Assembly (NCBI GenBank): GCA_903851365.1
Contig: CAINOB010000117.1
Location: 1 to 34,351 of the forward strand
DNA: 34,351 nucleotides
Reading direction: 5' to 3'
From: an uncultured Bacteroidota bacterium
GTDB lineage: Bacteria > Bacteroidota > Bacteroidia > Bacteroidales > UBA12481
In this document: positions 26,526 to 34,193 of the stretch, in pieces
How positions within the stretch are numbered: the stretch's first letter is position 1
Layout of the letters: each line of letters begins with the position of its first letter
Notes under the pieces: model-generated
Databases searched by the model: none
Told to the model about the DNA's origin: nothing
What the model saw: the letters and a program-made list of their open reading frames with translations, nothing else
Made by a program: the position numbers and the translations under genes

Positions 26526-29087
26526 ATGAATAATATGCGACATTTCCTGATCCTTATCATTTGGATATCAAGTTTCGGCAGCTTATTTGCCCAATCCGGT
26601 CTTGATTATTTTCTTCCAGCTGGCACAAAATATAATCCGAATATTCCGACTCCTGAATCAATAATCGGCTTCGGTACGGGAGAGTACCACCTCACTTATG
26701 ATAAGTTAATCCGTTACCTCGAAGCATTAGATCGTGCTTCCGATCGCATAAGTATTGTAAAAATTGGCGAAACATATGAGAAGCAGCCTCTCATTCAATT
26801 AATTATTACCTCCCCTGCAAATCAACAAAATCTTGAACAACTTCGACAGGACCACCTGGCAGCCATTGACCCGGGTAATCAAAGTAAAGCTAAAAATAAG
26901 GACCCGTTGGTAGTCTGGCTGGGCTATAGTATTCATGGCAATGAGCCCAGCGGAGCTAACGCTGTTCCCGTCGTTGCCTATTATCTGGCAGCCTGCGAGA
27001 ATGAAAATATTTTACAGATGTTGGATCAAACAGTTATTTTGCTCGATCCCTGCCTGAACCCTGATGGCCTGAACAGGTTTGCTTACTTTGTGAATACACG
27101 AAAAAGCCTGAATAATAATTCTGATCCCAATTCATTTGAATTTAAGGAACCCTGGCCTGGTGGCCGGACCAATCACTATTGGTTCGATCTTAACCGCGAC
27201 TGGCTCCTCCTCCAACACCCGGAAACAAGGGCTTTGGTGGCTCAGTTCCATAACTGGAAGCCAAATGTACTTACCGACCATCATGAAATGGGCTCAGCAT
27301 CAACCTTTTTCTTCCAACCGGGCGTTCCAACCAGGAACAATCCGCTTGTTCCTCCAGGTAATTTCGCCTTGACTCAAAAAATCGGGACCTATCATGCCAA
27401 AGCTCTGGACCAGATTGGATCATTGTATTTTACCGAAGAAAGTTTTGATGATTTTTATATTGGTAAAGGGTCCTCATACCCTGATATACATGGCTCTGTC
27501 GGAATCCTATTTGAGCAGGCAAGTAGCCGCGGACATCTTCGACAAACTGTAAATGGACTGTTGTCGTTTCCTTTTACCATCAGGAACCAGGTTACCGTAA
27601 CGCTCTCAACTCTGACAGCCGCCAACGACCTAAAAAAAGAACTTCAGTATTATATGGCTGATTTCTATAAAACCGCATTGTCAGAATCTGAAAATTCTCC
27701 GGTAAAAGGATATCTGTTCGGTGACAGTCGCGATCCGTATAAATCGAGAATGATGCTCGATATTCTATTGCAGCATCAAATCAGGGTCAACAGTTTCGAA
27801 AATCCGATCGAAGTCAACGGAGCTCTGTTCAATCCATCTTCCGCATGGTTTGTCCCGATCAATCAGCCCGAGTATCGCATGGTTAGGTCAATTTTTGAAT
27901 CAGTAACGAAATTCTCAGACAGCACCTTCTATGACGTCAGTTCCTGGACCATACCATTAGCAATGGGAATACCCTATGAGCCTGTGGATGCAAAAAATCT
28001 CGCTAAGATTTCAAGCCCCAAGGCTGTAAAAATATTACCGGAAATTTCAGGTCAAGTGATCGGAACCGAAAACAGCATCGGATATTTGATCAAATGTGAT
28101 CCCTACCTGCTGCATAAATCACTCTATCAGATATTAACCCAGGGGATAATCGCAAAAATCGCTACTGCACCATTTATACTGGATTTCGGCCAAAAAAGAG
28201 TTCAGTTTCAGCCGGGAACAATCTTTATTCCGACACAGAATCAACCAGTTACAGGATCCGATCTTTTTTTCATCCTGACAAAACTTGCAAACCGCGATGG
28301 ACTTACCCTTTATTCCGCACCAACCGGGTACACCCCGGAAGGTCCTGATCTGGGCAGCGGGAAGTTCAGCAATCTCACTTTACCGAAAATATTAACTTTT
28401 GGAGGATCAGGTAACAGCGGTAACACAGGGGAAATCTGGTTCCTTTTGGATACCAGGTTCACCATTCCATTAACTATAGCGGAAATATCCAAATTTGGTA
28501 CGCTTGATCTGGACGCATACACCGTCATCATTGTCAGCGACTCCTATAATATCACTGCTCCGGAAATTGAGCGCCTTCGCAATTGGGTGCAAAAGGGAGG
28601 TACGCTTATCGGCATTGAGTCAGGATGTGCATGGTTATCAAGAAATGGCTTTGCTAAATTGACTTCTGTCGATAAAAGTGACCCTGAAAATGCTCCGTCT
28701 GCCGGATTAAGGCCATACGGTAAAAAGACTGAGGATGCCGCCGGCCGCGCCATTCCGGGCAGTATTTTTCTAGCCGATTTAGATACCACCCATCCGATGG
28801 CTTACGGATATCATTCCGATAAACTTTCGATATTTAAAGAAGGGGCAACATTTTACAAACCCGGTCAGGACTCCTATGAAAATCTTGCTGTTTTCTCAGA
28901 TAAACCGCTACTCTCAGGTTATATCAATAAAGGAAACCTTTCCTTGCTTAAAAACTCCTCTGCAATTCAGAGACAGTCTCTCGGCTCAGGAAAGGTTATC
29001 CTGTTTATGGATGACCCGATTTTTCGAGGTTATTGGGCTGGCGAACACAAACTCTTGCTTAACTCTATCTTTTGGGGCAAGCTGTAA
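26526..29087 (+). CDS. Secreted M14 zinc carboxypeptidase with C-terminal GATase-like domain
   Basis: An 853-residue exported peptidase; signal peptide ends LFAQ at residue 23, and a second Met at residue 4 is an alternative start. The M14 domain shows zinc ligands H137 and E140 in IHGNEPSG, H253 in DHHEMG, and catalytic E330 in GILFEQAS; substrate-site NPDG and FDLNRDW are also present. All key residues are intact, so it should be active. After a ~250-residue middle region, residues about 600-853 resemble a class I glutamine-amidotransferase-like fold (LDLDAYTVIIVSDS, then IERLRNWVQKGGTLIGIESG). This pairing is known for M14-like proteins in Bacteroidota. It probably degrades peptides in the periplasm or outside, supplying the fermentation genes next door. 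Confidence 0.9.
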   Translation: MNNMRHFLILIIWISSFGSLFAQSGLDYFLPAGTKYNPNIPTPESIIGFGTGEYHLTYDKLIRYLEALDRASDRISIVKIGETYEKQPLIQLIITSPANQQNLEQLRQDHLAAIDPGNQSKAKNKDPLVVWLGYSIHGNEPSGANAVPVVAYYLAACENENILQMLDQTVILLDPCLNPDGLNRFAYFVNTRKSLNNNSDPNSFEFKEPWPGGRTNHYWFDLNRDWLLLQHPETRALVAQFHNWKPNVLTDHHEMGSASTFFFQPGVPTRNNPLVPPGNFALTQKIGTYHAKALDQIGSLYFTEESFDDFYIGKGSSYPDIHGSVGILFEQASSRGHLRQTVNGLLSFPFTIRNQVTVTLSTLTAANDLKKELQYYMADFYKTALSESENSPVKGYLFGDSRDPYKSRMMLDILLQHQIRVNSFENPIEVNGALFNPSSAWFVPINQPEYRMVRSIFESVTKFSDSTFYDVSSWTIPLAMGIPYEPVDAKNLAKISSPKAVKILPEISGQVIGTENSIGYLIKCDPYLLHKSLYQILTQGIIAKIATAPFILDFGQKRVQFQPGTIFIPTQNQPVTGSDLFFILTKLANRDGLTLYSAPTGYTPEGPDLGSGKFSNLTLPKILTFGGSGNSGNTGEIWFLLDTRFTIPLTIAEISKFGTLDLDAYTVIIVSDSYNITAPEIERLRNWVQKGGTLIGIESGCAWLSRNGFAKLTSVDKSDPENAPSAGLRPYGKKTEDAAGRAIPGSIFLADLDTTHPMAYGYHSDKLSIFKEGATFYKPGQDSYENLAVFSDKPLLSGYINKGNLSLLKNSSAIQRQSLGSGKVILFMDDPIFRGYWAGEHKLLLNSIFWGKL

Positions 29088-29091
29088 AATA

Positions 29092-29123
29092 GGGTATCGG
29101 GTAGCGGGTATCGGGTATCGGGA
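29092..29123. repeat. Second copy of the GGTATCGGGTA-type degenerate repeat
   Basis: Starts 5 bases after the M14 stop codon and reads GGGTATCGGGTAGCGGGTAT followed by CGGGTATCGGGA, the same unit as in the 4837-5034 island. Only one orientation is present here, so no hairpin forms. The rest of the 232-nt gap to the propeller gene is AT-rich, with an 8-codon ORF (29274-29300) discussed among the findings. Confidence 0.7.
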
Positions 29124-29319
29124 TCAGGAGGCAGGGCTTTCTCCGGCCGATATATTTAATTGTTTTAGATACAAGATTTTAACCTCATAGACTTTTAGGA
29201 TATCTTTTAGAAGCAGTTAGCGTGAAATGGAACTAACACTAAGATTAATCCAAATGCCAAACTGGAACAATTGATGAAACTGAACCTGGACGAGCTGTAA
29301 ACAAAGAAGATAAAATCAC

Positions 29320-30498
29320 ATGAGCAAACTAGTTTATACCTCCTTATTGCTATTTACCTTTTGGGCGGTAGATCAGAAACAGCTCAAGCCTGTTTCGATC
29401 CATAAAATCAAGGAATATCTGGTAACCGAATCTGTATTCAAAGGAACCCAGAGCCTGCAGTTCTCGAAAATAATCCGGAGTTACAGGATCATTTCACTTG
29501 AAACAAAAGCAATCTGCCTTATTAAGGATATCAGGAAGATAAGCGGATTTGGCAGCAGATTGTTCATTCTCAACAGTGCCAACAATGGAGGTATTTTCAT
29601 CTTTGATAAAAACGGGAAATTCATTAATTCAGTGAAACGAAATGGACAGGGTCCCGGAGAATACATCAAGTTGCTGGATTTTTCCATCGATCATAGAGGC
29701 TGGATTTACTTGTTATGCAAGAGCGGAAAAATTATTCTTCTGGATAATTCATTGAAATATGTAAAGGAATTTAAGTTGTCAGGATCCAAGGAAATGTTTG
29801 AAGGAGCCAGATTAGCTGTCGGGGAGGATTTTATTGCGATAACCGGTGTAAATCCTTTTGAAAAGAAATTAGTTGTCACTGATTTAGAGGGCGGATTTAA
29901 AAACTTTCTTGCTTCTGATATGAGGCAAGGTAGCCACTTCAAGGAAAACTTGTCTGAATTGAACGATGAAGTCCTTTTTAACAACCGTTTTTGCGATACG
30001 ATCTTTCGTGTAAATTCAGATAGGTTAACTCCAGTGATATATTTCAATTTTGGGAAAAGGTCCCTGGGCCCAATAGAATATAGGAAAGCCTCAAATTCAC
30101 AATCCGATCCGCCAAATCCGATAATCGGTCATGATTATTTGCAAATTTTTGATTTCGAGGAATGTAATTCACTGATAATTAATACTATTACCGGAATGAT
30201 TGGCAAAGACGCCACAACTTACCTTCAGCTTATCCGGAAGACGGATAATGCCCAACTTTTCCGAACCTTTGTCGGATCAAACGATTATTTTGACCTCCAT
30301 TTTAATTCCCCAATCGGAAATGTTTGGAATGGGGAATATTTAGCAACATACTATCAATCTGTCGACTTGGTTGAGAAATTCAACTCATTGAAGAAAAACA
30401 TGGGATCCACGGCAGTTCTTCAAAAATACCCTGTCTTAGATTCAGTTTGCAGGGCCATTGATATCGATTCTAATCCGGTTTTATTTCTTTTTAAATAG
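29320..30498 (+). CDS. 6-bladed beta-propeller family protein
   Basis: A 392-residue protein of the Bacteroidota 6-bladed beta-propeller group (PF17170 type). The diagnostic blade sequence is FIFDKNGKFINSVKRNGQGPGEY (split here: FIFDKNGKF, about 93-101, and RNGQGPGEY, about 107-115), preceded by IISLETKAICLIKDIRKI. The N-terminus is hydrophobic (LVYTSLLLFTFWAV) but lacks the lipobox cysteine common in relatives, so the protein may be membrane-anchored or its start region altered. The C-terminus (LDSVCRAIDIDSNPVLFLFK) is normal for the family. Function is unknown; relatives are often cell-surface proteins near peptide-export or TonB systems. The ATG follows an A-rich leader; no strong Shine-Dalgarno. 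Confidence 0.75.
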   Translation: MSKLVYTSLLLFTFWAVDQKQLKPVSIHKIKEYLVTESVFKGTQSLQFSKIIRSYRIISLETKAICLIKDIRKISGFGSRLFILNSANNGGIFIFDKNGKFINSVKRNGQGPGEYIKLLDFSIDHRGWIYLLCKSGKIILLDNSLKYVKEFKLSGSKEMFEGARLAVGEDFIAITGVNPFEKKLVVTDLEGGFKNFLASDMRQGSHFKENLSELNDEVLFNNRFCDTIFRVNSDRLTPVIYFNFGKRSLGPIEYRKASNSQSDPPNPIIGHDYLQIFDFEECNSLIINTITGMIGKDATTYLQLIRKTDNAQLFRTFVGSNDYFDLHFNSPIGNVWNGEYLATYYQSVDLVEKFNSLKKNMGSTAVLQKYPVLDSVCRAIDIDSNPVLFLFK

Positions 30499-30518
30499 CT
30501 CAATAGAATCAATAATAA

Positions 30519-30559
30519 TCTTCATATAGCTTGTTCATAATGAAGACTTTTTAATTTTT
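30519..30559 (+). terminator. Possible weak intrinsic terminator after the propeller gene
   Basis: A 7-bp AT-rich stem TCTTCAT / ATGAAGA (30519-30546, 14-base loop) followed by CTTTTTAATTTTT. It is 20 bases after the propeller stop and has the right polarity, but the stem is weak. The following bases to 30694 hold nothing recognised apart from a short C-rich stretch near 30596-30626 that recalls the CCCGA-type repeats. Confidence 0.4.
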
Positions 30560-30694
30560 GCTTTGAACCTTCTGTACTTATTACTTACTTCATAACCCGA
30601 CACCCTTCCTCAAACTCCCCACGCCGAGGATAACTTTTTCAACACACTGATCATAAATGAGTTGAGCAAGAGTCAATGCTACGGCCTTTGCCGG

Positions 30695-30853
30695 TTAATC
30701 AACTTTTGGTGCAGCAACTTTAAGACCATACTTTTTCCGTATTGCCTCCATCTCTTGCTTTAAAAGGTCAGGATGCTTCCAATACTTCTCACTTAACTTT
30801 TCCCGTATTTCCCGCATCGCTTTAACAGCGTCATATTGCTTATTCGTTTTCAT
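30695..30853 (-). CDS. Small partner protein of the PIN toxin (putative antitoxin)
   Basis: A 52-residue, highly charged, mostly helical protein starting MKTNKQYDAVKAMREIREKL and ending KKYGLKVAAPKVD. Its DAVKAMREIREKLS segment resembles small proteins encoded beside PIN genes of this type, which are presumed antitoxins. The ATG at 30853 lies inside the last codons of the PIN frame, a 14-base overlap; an ATG at 30859 would add two residues. The reading frame is intact although the toxin gene is not. It is too short to appear in ordinary ORF calling with a 60-residue cutoff. Antitoxin function is inferred from position and composition. Confidence 0.65.
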   Translation of the reverse strand: MKTNKQYDAVKAMREIREKLSEKYWKHPDLLKQEMEAIRKKYGLKVAAPKVD

Positions 30854-31307
30854 CGTCATCCAATTTTATGATTTCTCTCGGTGTTCTGATTTCAATCATC
30901 CGGTAACCGAGCCTCAGGTTAATTGAGTTATAAAGACGTATACGGTCAAGGTTAACAATATGTTTAAAATTCCAGCTTGCCAAAACATCCGAGTTATTCA
31001 ATGTTGCCAAAGCAATGTGTAAACCATCACTGTAACTCTTGTTTGTTAGTGCACCTTCACTGATGTAGGTTTCTGCCAGACGAATAACTTAGTCACTGAT
31101 CGTAATGCCAAATCTGTGGTGTTCGGGTATTTCCAGAACCTTATTTCTTACCTCAGGCCTTGCCATTTCAAGTTCCTGAAGTGTTAAATCCGAAAGCATA
31201 ATTTGTTTTGATCCGATAACGAATTCCTGAAACAAAGCATTACTCCATTCCTTGAATTCTATATCAAAGCAACCGCCGATCACCGATGTGTCCGTGTAAA
31301 CTTTCAT
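30840..31307 (-). pseudogene. PIN-domain ribonuclease toxin, broken by one in-frame TAA
   Basis: One continuous minus-strand frame from the ATG at 31307 to the TAA at 30840-30842 encodes a 155-residue VapC-like PIN protein, except for a TAA at codon 73 (31089-31091). Before the stop: MKVYTDTSVIGGCFD with catalytic D6, and LSDLTLQELE with E45. After it: VIRLAETYISEGA, then NKSYSDGLHIALAT with D94, SWNFKHIV and LGYRMIEIRTPREI, all normal for the family. Relatives have a glutamate at the stop position (xTxExxxLAETYI), so a single GAA to TAA change explains it. A 72-residue product would lack the second half of the active site. It could be a true pseudogene, a sequencing error, or strain polymorphism. 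Confidence 0.85.
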
Positions 31308-31312
31308 TAGAT

Positions 31313-31320
31313 CAAAGATA
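31313..31320 (-). promoter_or_regulatory. Candidate -7 box for the PIN toxin-antitoxin pair
   Basis: TATCTTTG on the minus strand, a perfect TAnnTTTG match only 5 bases before the ATG at 31307, implying a transcript with little or no leader. It supports 31307 rather than 31352 as the gene start. No -33 box is clear. Confidence 0.4.
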
Positions 31321-31375
31321 AGCAAAGTTGTCGTTTTGACATCCGGGTCCATCTTTGGACAGTGACATACCCATT

Positions 31376-33793
31376 TTAAAACCTCATCACCAGTTTAATG
31401 AACACGTTGCGGCCCGGTTCGGTCAGAATCATCCCACGGTTGGTAGCCAGGTGATTGCGATATGACTTATTAAACACATTATCGACGCCGGCAAACAGCT
31501 GAAATGAGGTAATTCCGACCTCCTTAGTTGCTGAATAAAGAGAAAAATCGGATAAGAAATAACTATCTGTTGCTGTTTCCCCAATGGCAATCTTATGCTG
31601 TGCTGCTACCCAATTGGTTGTCCATTCCAAGGTGAAAATACCCGGAAAATTGTAGCGGAAACCAGCTCCCGCGGTGAAAGGAGGAATCAGTGGCAAATCA
31701 TTATTCTGAGCTAGATTGATTCCCCTGACATAAGATGCTTTGCCATAGATAACGGCATTGCTGAAAGGCTGGTAATTGACTGATGCATCAAATCCGGTGA
31801 GCAGTGCCCTATCAACATTGGCATTTTTCAAAGCAGGTAAAGTGTCCACAACTCCGGCATTTAAACCAGTATTCAGAGTATAGATAAAAATACCCGGAGT
31901 TTCTACTATCATGTCGTTCAGATAGTTAATAAACCCGTTGGCCTGAACTTGAAGTTTGTCCTTCCATATTCTTATACCAAGGTCGCCAAACATACCTTTC
32001 TCTGGTTTCAGGTTAGGATCGCCAAGTCGGACCTTGGAACCCAAATCGATATATTTGAACCTTTCTTCCAGGGATGGGCTTCTGAATGAGCGTCCAAGGT
32101 TCAGTGTCACATCCAAATGCTTTAAAAGATGATATAATGCGCCGGCATTGGCTGACCAGGACCACGCACCAATAGTATCGGCCGCGAAAATAATGCGCTG
32201 ATTAGGTACCGGATCTTTGGCCACTCCATTCACGGAGATAGCAAACGGGTCAAGCCCCTCATCATTGGCAACCCGAATCCTGTCCAGTCTGGCTCCCAGA
32301 GTAAGTTCAAGTTTATCATTCAATAAGGAAGATTCATGTTGTACAAAGACTCCCCCACTTCCAAACTGTGAATCCGGTGTAGGTTTCTCTGACCTTATAA
32401 CCTGCATCGAGGATTGAACTTGTTGAAACGAATTAATTACTTCCTGTAGAATGTATTTATCTCTTGAAGAAACAAGTTTTCTTTGCCACAAGTCAATACC
32501 TCCAACAAGTTTGCTTTTTTCACCTGTTTTCCATTTGGATTCCAAAACCATGCCACTGGTATTGTGATCACCCCGGGGAAGGATTTTTTGAGCCGTCAGA
32601 CGAATATTCCCTGTAATTGTGGGCGGCGTGTTAGGTATCATCTCTACATCTCGGAGAATATATTGATGATATATACGAAAACTAATTTCATCCATCGATG
32701 GCAAAAGGTTTTTAATGGTATATTTTGCCGAAATCAGTTGCCTCTTCTCCTGCGGATAAGTTGCTGTGGCTAATGGGCTGAATGGTGCGCCTCCTGGAAT
32801 TCCTACATTTAAGGATTGATAATGCTGAGCATTAATCTCTAATTCATGATTCTTGGCTGGCCTGACACCAATAGTAGCATTAAGGTCCTGATCAGTAAAT
32901 TGGGAGTTTGGTTGAATCCCGTCAGGGGTCCTGTAGTTGCCAGCGGTGCGGTATCCACCGCTGATACGTACCTTCCAAACCTTTGAACCGGATTCCATCT
33001 CAATATGGGCCCCAAGTAAATTGTTCACGGTCTGATAGCTTCCGATCGCGGAGCCATGGATTGTCGGACTATCGTAATAATTTCCCTGTTTGGTGAGAAT
33101 ATTAACAACACCACCCAAAGCTCCCGTACCGAAAATTGAAGAGGCGGCACCTTTAATGATTTCAACCCTTTCGATCTCATTAACATCGAACATCGATAAT
33201 CCAGCAACAAGGTCAGAGGCTGTTTCTATGCGGTTTCCATCCACCAGACTAACTAACCGGCCTTCACCCAATCCCCTGATATTTACCGAAGTGGCCCAAC
33301 CTCCGTCGCGATATAACGAGACACCGGGTTCACGCGATAAAACATCAGAAAGGGTCATTGCAGATTGCCGCGGAAAATACTCACGAGGTACAACTGACAC
33401 AGGCAGAGCGACATCCTTTTCCAATTTATTATATCTCAAACTTGATACCGGTACTTCTCCAAGTGGAATCATGGCCGGTTTAAGTTCCAACTGTACTCCG
33501 GTCTCATTCTTGTCTCCAAGATGAACCTTTTTCATCGCTGGATAATAGCCCAGGCTGCTGACTGATAAGGAATAATCACCTGATGCCAGGCCCCTGATTG
33601 TAAAATTTCCTTCCTGATCGGTTAATCCCGTGAAAACATTCATCGTTGAACTTCCCTCAACTCGTATACATACATACGCCAGGGCCTGTTTGGTTTCAGC
33701 AACGGAAATCTTCCCGGAAATACTAAGATTCTGTCCGAAAACAGTTGTCGCTCCGAGAAACAGTGACAACAAAATGCAATTAATTCTTTTCAT
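31376..33793 (-). CDS. TonB-dependent outer-membrane receptor
   Basis: An 805-residue receptor; the ATG at 33793 gives MKRINCILLSLFLG and a signal peptide ending VFGQ (the frame extends two codons further to a GTG). Residues ~25-105 are a CarboxypepD_reg-like domain (ISGKISVAETKQAL, then GNFTIRGLASGDYSL). The plug domain follows with LSDVLSREPGVSL, VNIRGLGEGRLVSLVDGNRIE and IERVEIIKGAASSIFGTGALGGVVNI; then a 22-strand-type barrel with RSFRSPSLEERF and LKPEKG, ending in KLVMRF. It is a classic metal-chelate/cobalamin-type receptor rather than a SusC (length ~800, no SusD nearby). Ligand unknown. Its start overlaps the upstream TM1266-like gene by 14 bases, so the two are translationally linked. 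Confidence 0.92.
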   Translation of the reverse strand: MKRINCILLSLFLGATTVFGQNLSISGKISVAETKQALAYVCIRVEGSSTMNVFTGLTDQEGNFTIRGLASGDYSLSVSSLGYYPAMKKVHLGDKNETGVQLELKPAMIPLGEVPVSSLRYNKLEKDVALPVSVVPREYFPRQSAMTLSDVLSREPGVSLYRDGGWATSVNIRGLGEGRLVSLVDGNRIETASDLVAGLSMFDVNEIERVEIIKGAASSIFGTGALGGVVNILTKQGNYYDSPTIHGSAIGSYQTVNNLLGAHIEMESGSKVWKVRISGGYRTAGNYRTPDGIQPNSQFTDQDLNATIGVRPAKNHELEINAQHYQSLNVGIPGGAPFSPLATATYPQEKRQLISAKYTIKNLLPSMDEISFRIYHQYILRDVEMIPNTPPTITGNIRLTAQKILPRGDHNTSGMVLESKWKTGEKSKLVGGIDLWQRKLVSSRDKYILQEVINSFQQVQSSMQVIRSEKPTPDSQFGSGGVFVQHESSLLNDKLELTLGARLDRIRVANDEGLDPFAISVNGVAKDPVPNQRIIFAADTIGAWSWSANAGALYHLLKHLDVTLNLGRSFRSPSLEERFKYIDLGSKVRLGDPNLKPEKGMFGDLGIRIWKDKLQVQANGFINYLNDMIVETPGIFIYTLNTGLNAGVVDTLPALKNANVDRALLTGFDASVNYQPFSNAVIYGKASYVRGINLAQNNDLPLIPPFTAGAGFRYNFPGIFTLEWTTNWVAAQHKIAIGETATDSYFLSDFSLYSATKEVGITSFQLFAGVDNVFNKSYRNHLATNRGMILTEPGRNVFIKLVMRF

Positions 33794-34046
33794 AATCACT
33801 CTTTATTTTAAGAACAACCGACTTTACTTCAACTCCTTGAACCCGGCCAAGTTGCCCGGTTAAGGACCCAATCTGATCAGTAGTGCCTTCGAGCACCAGT
33901 GAAATAATTCCCATAACGGAGTTATTGACCGGTAAGCCCTGTCGACCGATAATAATGGAAGAATGATTAGAAATTATTGAATTAATCTGAGGTGCTGCTT
34001 GTTTATCCTGCAGCAAAATTAAAACGCTTCCTATTCTCTTTTCCAT
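33780..34046 (-). CDS. TM1266-type iron-only hydrogenase system regulator
   Basis: An 88-residue ACT/ferredoxin-like-fold protein. MEKRIGSVLILLQDKQAAPQIN, IIIGRQGLP, GIISLVLEGTTDQIGSLTGQLGR and GVEVKSVVLK follow the TM1266 (TIGR03959 type) pattern over its whole length. Members usually sit with the [FeFe]-hydrogenase maturation genes hydEFG and are thought to regulate them; the fold resembles the NikR ligand-binding half but has no DNA-binding domain. Here no hydrogenase gene is visible; instead the gene overlaps a TonB receptor. It has an unusually good Shine-Dalgarno (GGAGGT, 7-base spacing), a perfect -7 box and a repeated upstream sequence. Confidence 0.85.
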   Translation of the reverse strand: MEKRIGSVLILLQDKQAAPQINSIISNHSSIIIGRQGLPVNNSVMGIISLVLEGTTDQIGSLTGQLGRVQGVEVKSVVLKIKSDYEKN

Positions 34047-34053
34047 TAGAAGT

Positions 34054-34059
34054 ACCTCC
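34054..34059 (-). promoter_or_regulatory. Strong Shine-Dalgarno of the TM1266-like gene
   Basis: GGAGGT on the minus strand, 7 bases before the ATG at 34046. Strong Shine-Dalgarno sequences are rare in Bacteroidota, where most starts rely on A-rich leaders, so this one stands out and fixes the start. Confidence 0.7.
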
Positions 34060-34062
34060 GGA

Positions 34063-34122
34063 TCAGACTGTTAATAATATCCTCGTGGTCATAAAAACTT
34101 CCACTCAGATTACTGTTAATAA
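34063..34122. repeat. Imperfect direct repeat upstream of the TM1266-like gene
   Basis: TCAGA-CTGTTAATAA (34063-34077) and TCAGA-TTA-CTGTTAATAA (34105-34122) are the same sequence except for three extra bases. The shared CTGTTAATAA cores start 45 bases apart. The distal copy lies just downstream of the candidate -7 box, where a repressor could block transcription start. Confidence 0.6.
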
Positions 34123-34127
34123 GATAA

Positions 34128-34135
34128 CAAAGATA
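34128..34135 (-). promoter_or_regulatory. Candidate -7 box for the TM1266/TonB unit
   Basis: TATCTTTG on the minus strand, a perfect TAnnTTTG match about 82 bases before the ATG, leaving a ~75-base leader that contains the direct repeat and the strong Shine-Dalgarno. A TTTG lies 15 bases upstream (34151-34154), a little short of usual -33 spacing. Confidence 0.5.
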
Positions 34136-34193
34136 TATATTTATATGAATCAAACTTGGAAAAGTTTACTTTAGCAACTAAAATATTCTGATT

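Noticed and set aside
31308-31352. Upstream GTG/ATG extension of the PIN gene to 31352
   Set aside because: It would run through the -7 box, and the family begins at MKVYTDTS.
34047-34127. A known riboswitch in the leader of the TM1266-like gene
   Set aside because: A small GTGG/CCAC hairpin is present but no consensus of a known riboswitch class could be recognised by eye.
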